Below, one piece after another: positions 39,730-39,832 of a stretch of DNA of 39,832 nucleotides. The position numbers were made by a program, and so were the translations under genes. The notes beneath the pieces are model-generated. The model ran no database searches and was not told the DNA's origin. It worked only from the letters and a program-made list of their open reading frames with translations. The DNA is taken from the NCBI GenBank assembly GCA_934196125.1, contig CAKPVT010000014.1, positions 1-39,832 of the forward strand, given 5' to 3'. This DNA is from an uncultured Streptococcus sp. (lineage in GTDB: Bacteria > Bacillota > Bacilli > Lactobacillales > Streptococcaceae). Numbering within the stretch: the stretch's first letter is position 1; the number at the start of each line of letters is the position of its first letter.

Positions 39730-39832
39730 TGTACCGCACCCCAAAAGTTAGACAGAAAATCTAACGATTGGGGTGTTTTTGTATGAAATTAAGTTATGAA
39801 GATAAACTAGAAATATATCAGTTAAGACAGGC
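39730..39832 (+). mobile_element. Left end of an IS3-family insertion sequence (cut by window edge)
   Basis: It begins TGTACCGCACCCC, in the style of IS3-family ends. Bases 39737-39775 form a hairpin: CACCCCAA with TTGGGGTG outside, GTTAGA with TCTAAC inside, followed by TTTTT. This doubles as a terminator that blocks incoming transcription. A transposase frame follows at 39783. An older copy of the same end sits at 6024-6068. Confidence 0.75.
39783..39832 (+). CDS. IS3-family transposase OrfA, N-terminus only
   Basis: ATG 39783 encodes MKLSYEDKLEIYQLRQ before the window ends. This resembles the start of helix-turn-helix OrfA proteins of IS3/IS150-type elements, which bind the terminal repeats. 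There is no clear ribosome-binding site, which is common in such elements. Only 16 codons are seen, so the subgroup cannot be named. Confidence 0.65.
   Translation, partial: MKLSYEDKLEIYQLRQ

Noticed and set aside
1..39832. CRISPR arrays, tRNA or rRNA genes
   Set aside because: No regularly spaced direct repeats, no tRNA cloverleaf with TTCGA-type T-arms and no rRNA motifs were seen on either strand.

Overview
The window looks like chromosome of a low-GC streptococcus, most likely of the Streptococcus bovis/equinus complex (S. gallolyticus, S. macedonicus, S. infantarius and relatives). Three things point there. Gene orders rbgA-rnhB-dprA/topA-trmFO, gyrA-srtA, asd-dapA and coaB-coaC-panT are streptococcal. 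The lactate dehydrogenase is very close to what I remember of S. bovis Ldh. The regulatory signals (ComX cin-box, asd RNA motif, TGn-extended -10 promoters) are streptococcal. The species call is inference.

Layout. 1-580: the 3' end of a possible plus-strand gene, then two convergent membrane micro-proteins (39 and 35 aa) behind tandem palindromes. 589-5072: a broken gene, trmFO, a small membrane protein and topA. 5156-10206: a block between topA and dprA with a predicted 84-nt small RNA, a broken conjugation coupling-protein gene, a solitary insertion-sequence end, a small membrane protein and a 1138-aa secreted Bsp-repeat/C39-peptidase protein. 10237-13321: dprA with its cin-box, a broken maltose-acetyltransferase gene, rnhB and rbgA. 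13437-15809: a DUF4231 membrane protein, a gene fragment and an ABC-F ATPase, with two related hairpin repeats. 15876-18675: vitamin B6 module, pdxU-pdxK divergent from pdxR. 18737-24593: asd and a frameshifted dapA under an asd RNA, cardiolipin synthase, and fhs. 24701-26660: two broken cell-surface-type genes. 26768-30668: coaB, coaC and panT for coenzyme A, then phosphoglucomutase. 30853-33256: a broken Nramp-type transporter and a broken DUF1002 gene. 33343-39696: a VOC protein, srtA, gyrA, ldh and nox. From 39730 the left end of an IS3-family element runs off the window.

How the genes work together. Ldh and Nox both reoxidise NADH, by lactate formation and by reduction of O2 to water. 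PdxR/PdxK/PdxU supply pyridoxal phosphate; CoaB/CoaC/PanT supply coenzyme A from pantothenate. Asd and DapA are the aspartate route to lysine, which is needed for cell-wall cross-links. SrtA anchors surface proteins. TrmFO, RbgA, RnhB, TopA, GyrA and DprA are information-processing genes.

The most striking general feature is decay. At least eight loci carry disabling lesions: 589-983, 5345-5814, 11153-11702, 18737-19665, 24701-25687, 25728-26660, 30853-32112 and 32287-33256. They include single-base indels, in-frame stops that look like C-to-T changes, and one apparent deletion fusion. This fits reductive evolution in a nutrient-rich niche, though homopolymer indels alone could be sequencing error. 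The best candidates for something undescribed are the small RNA at 5156-5239 and the two-micro-protein operon at 167-506.
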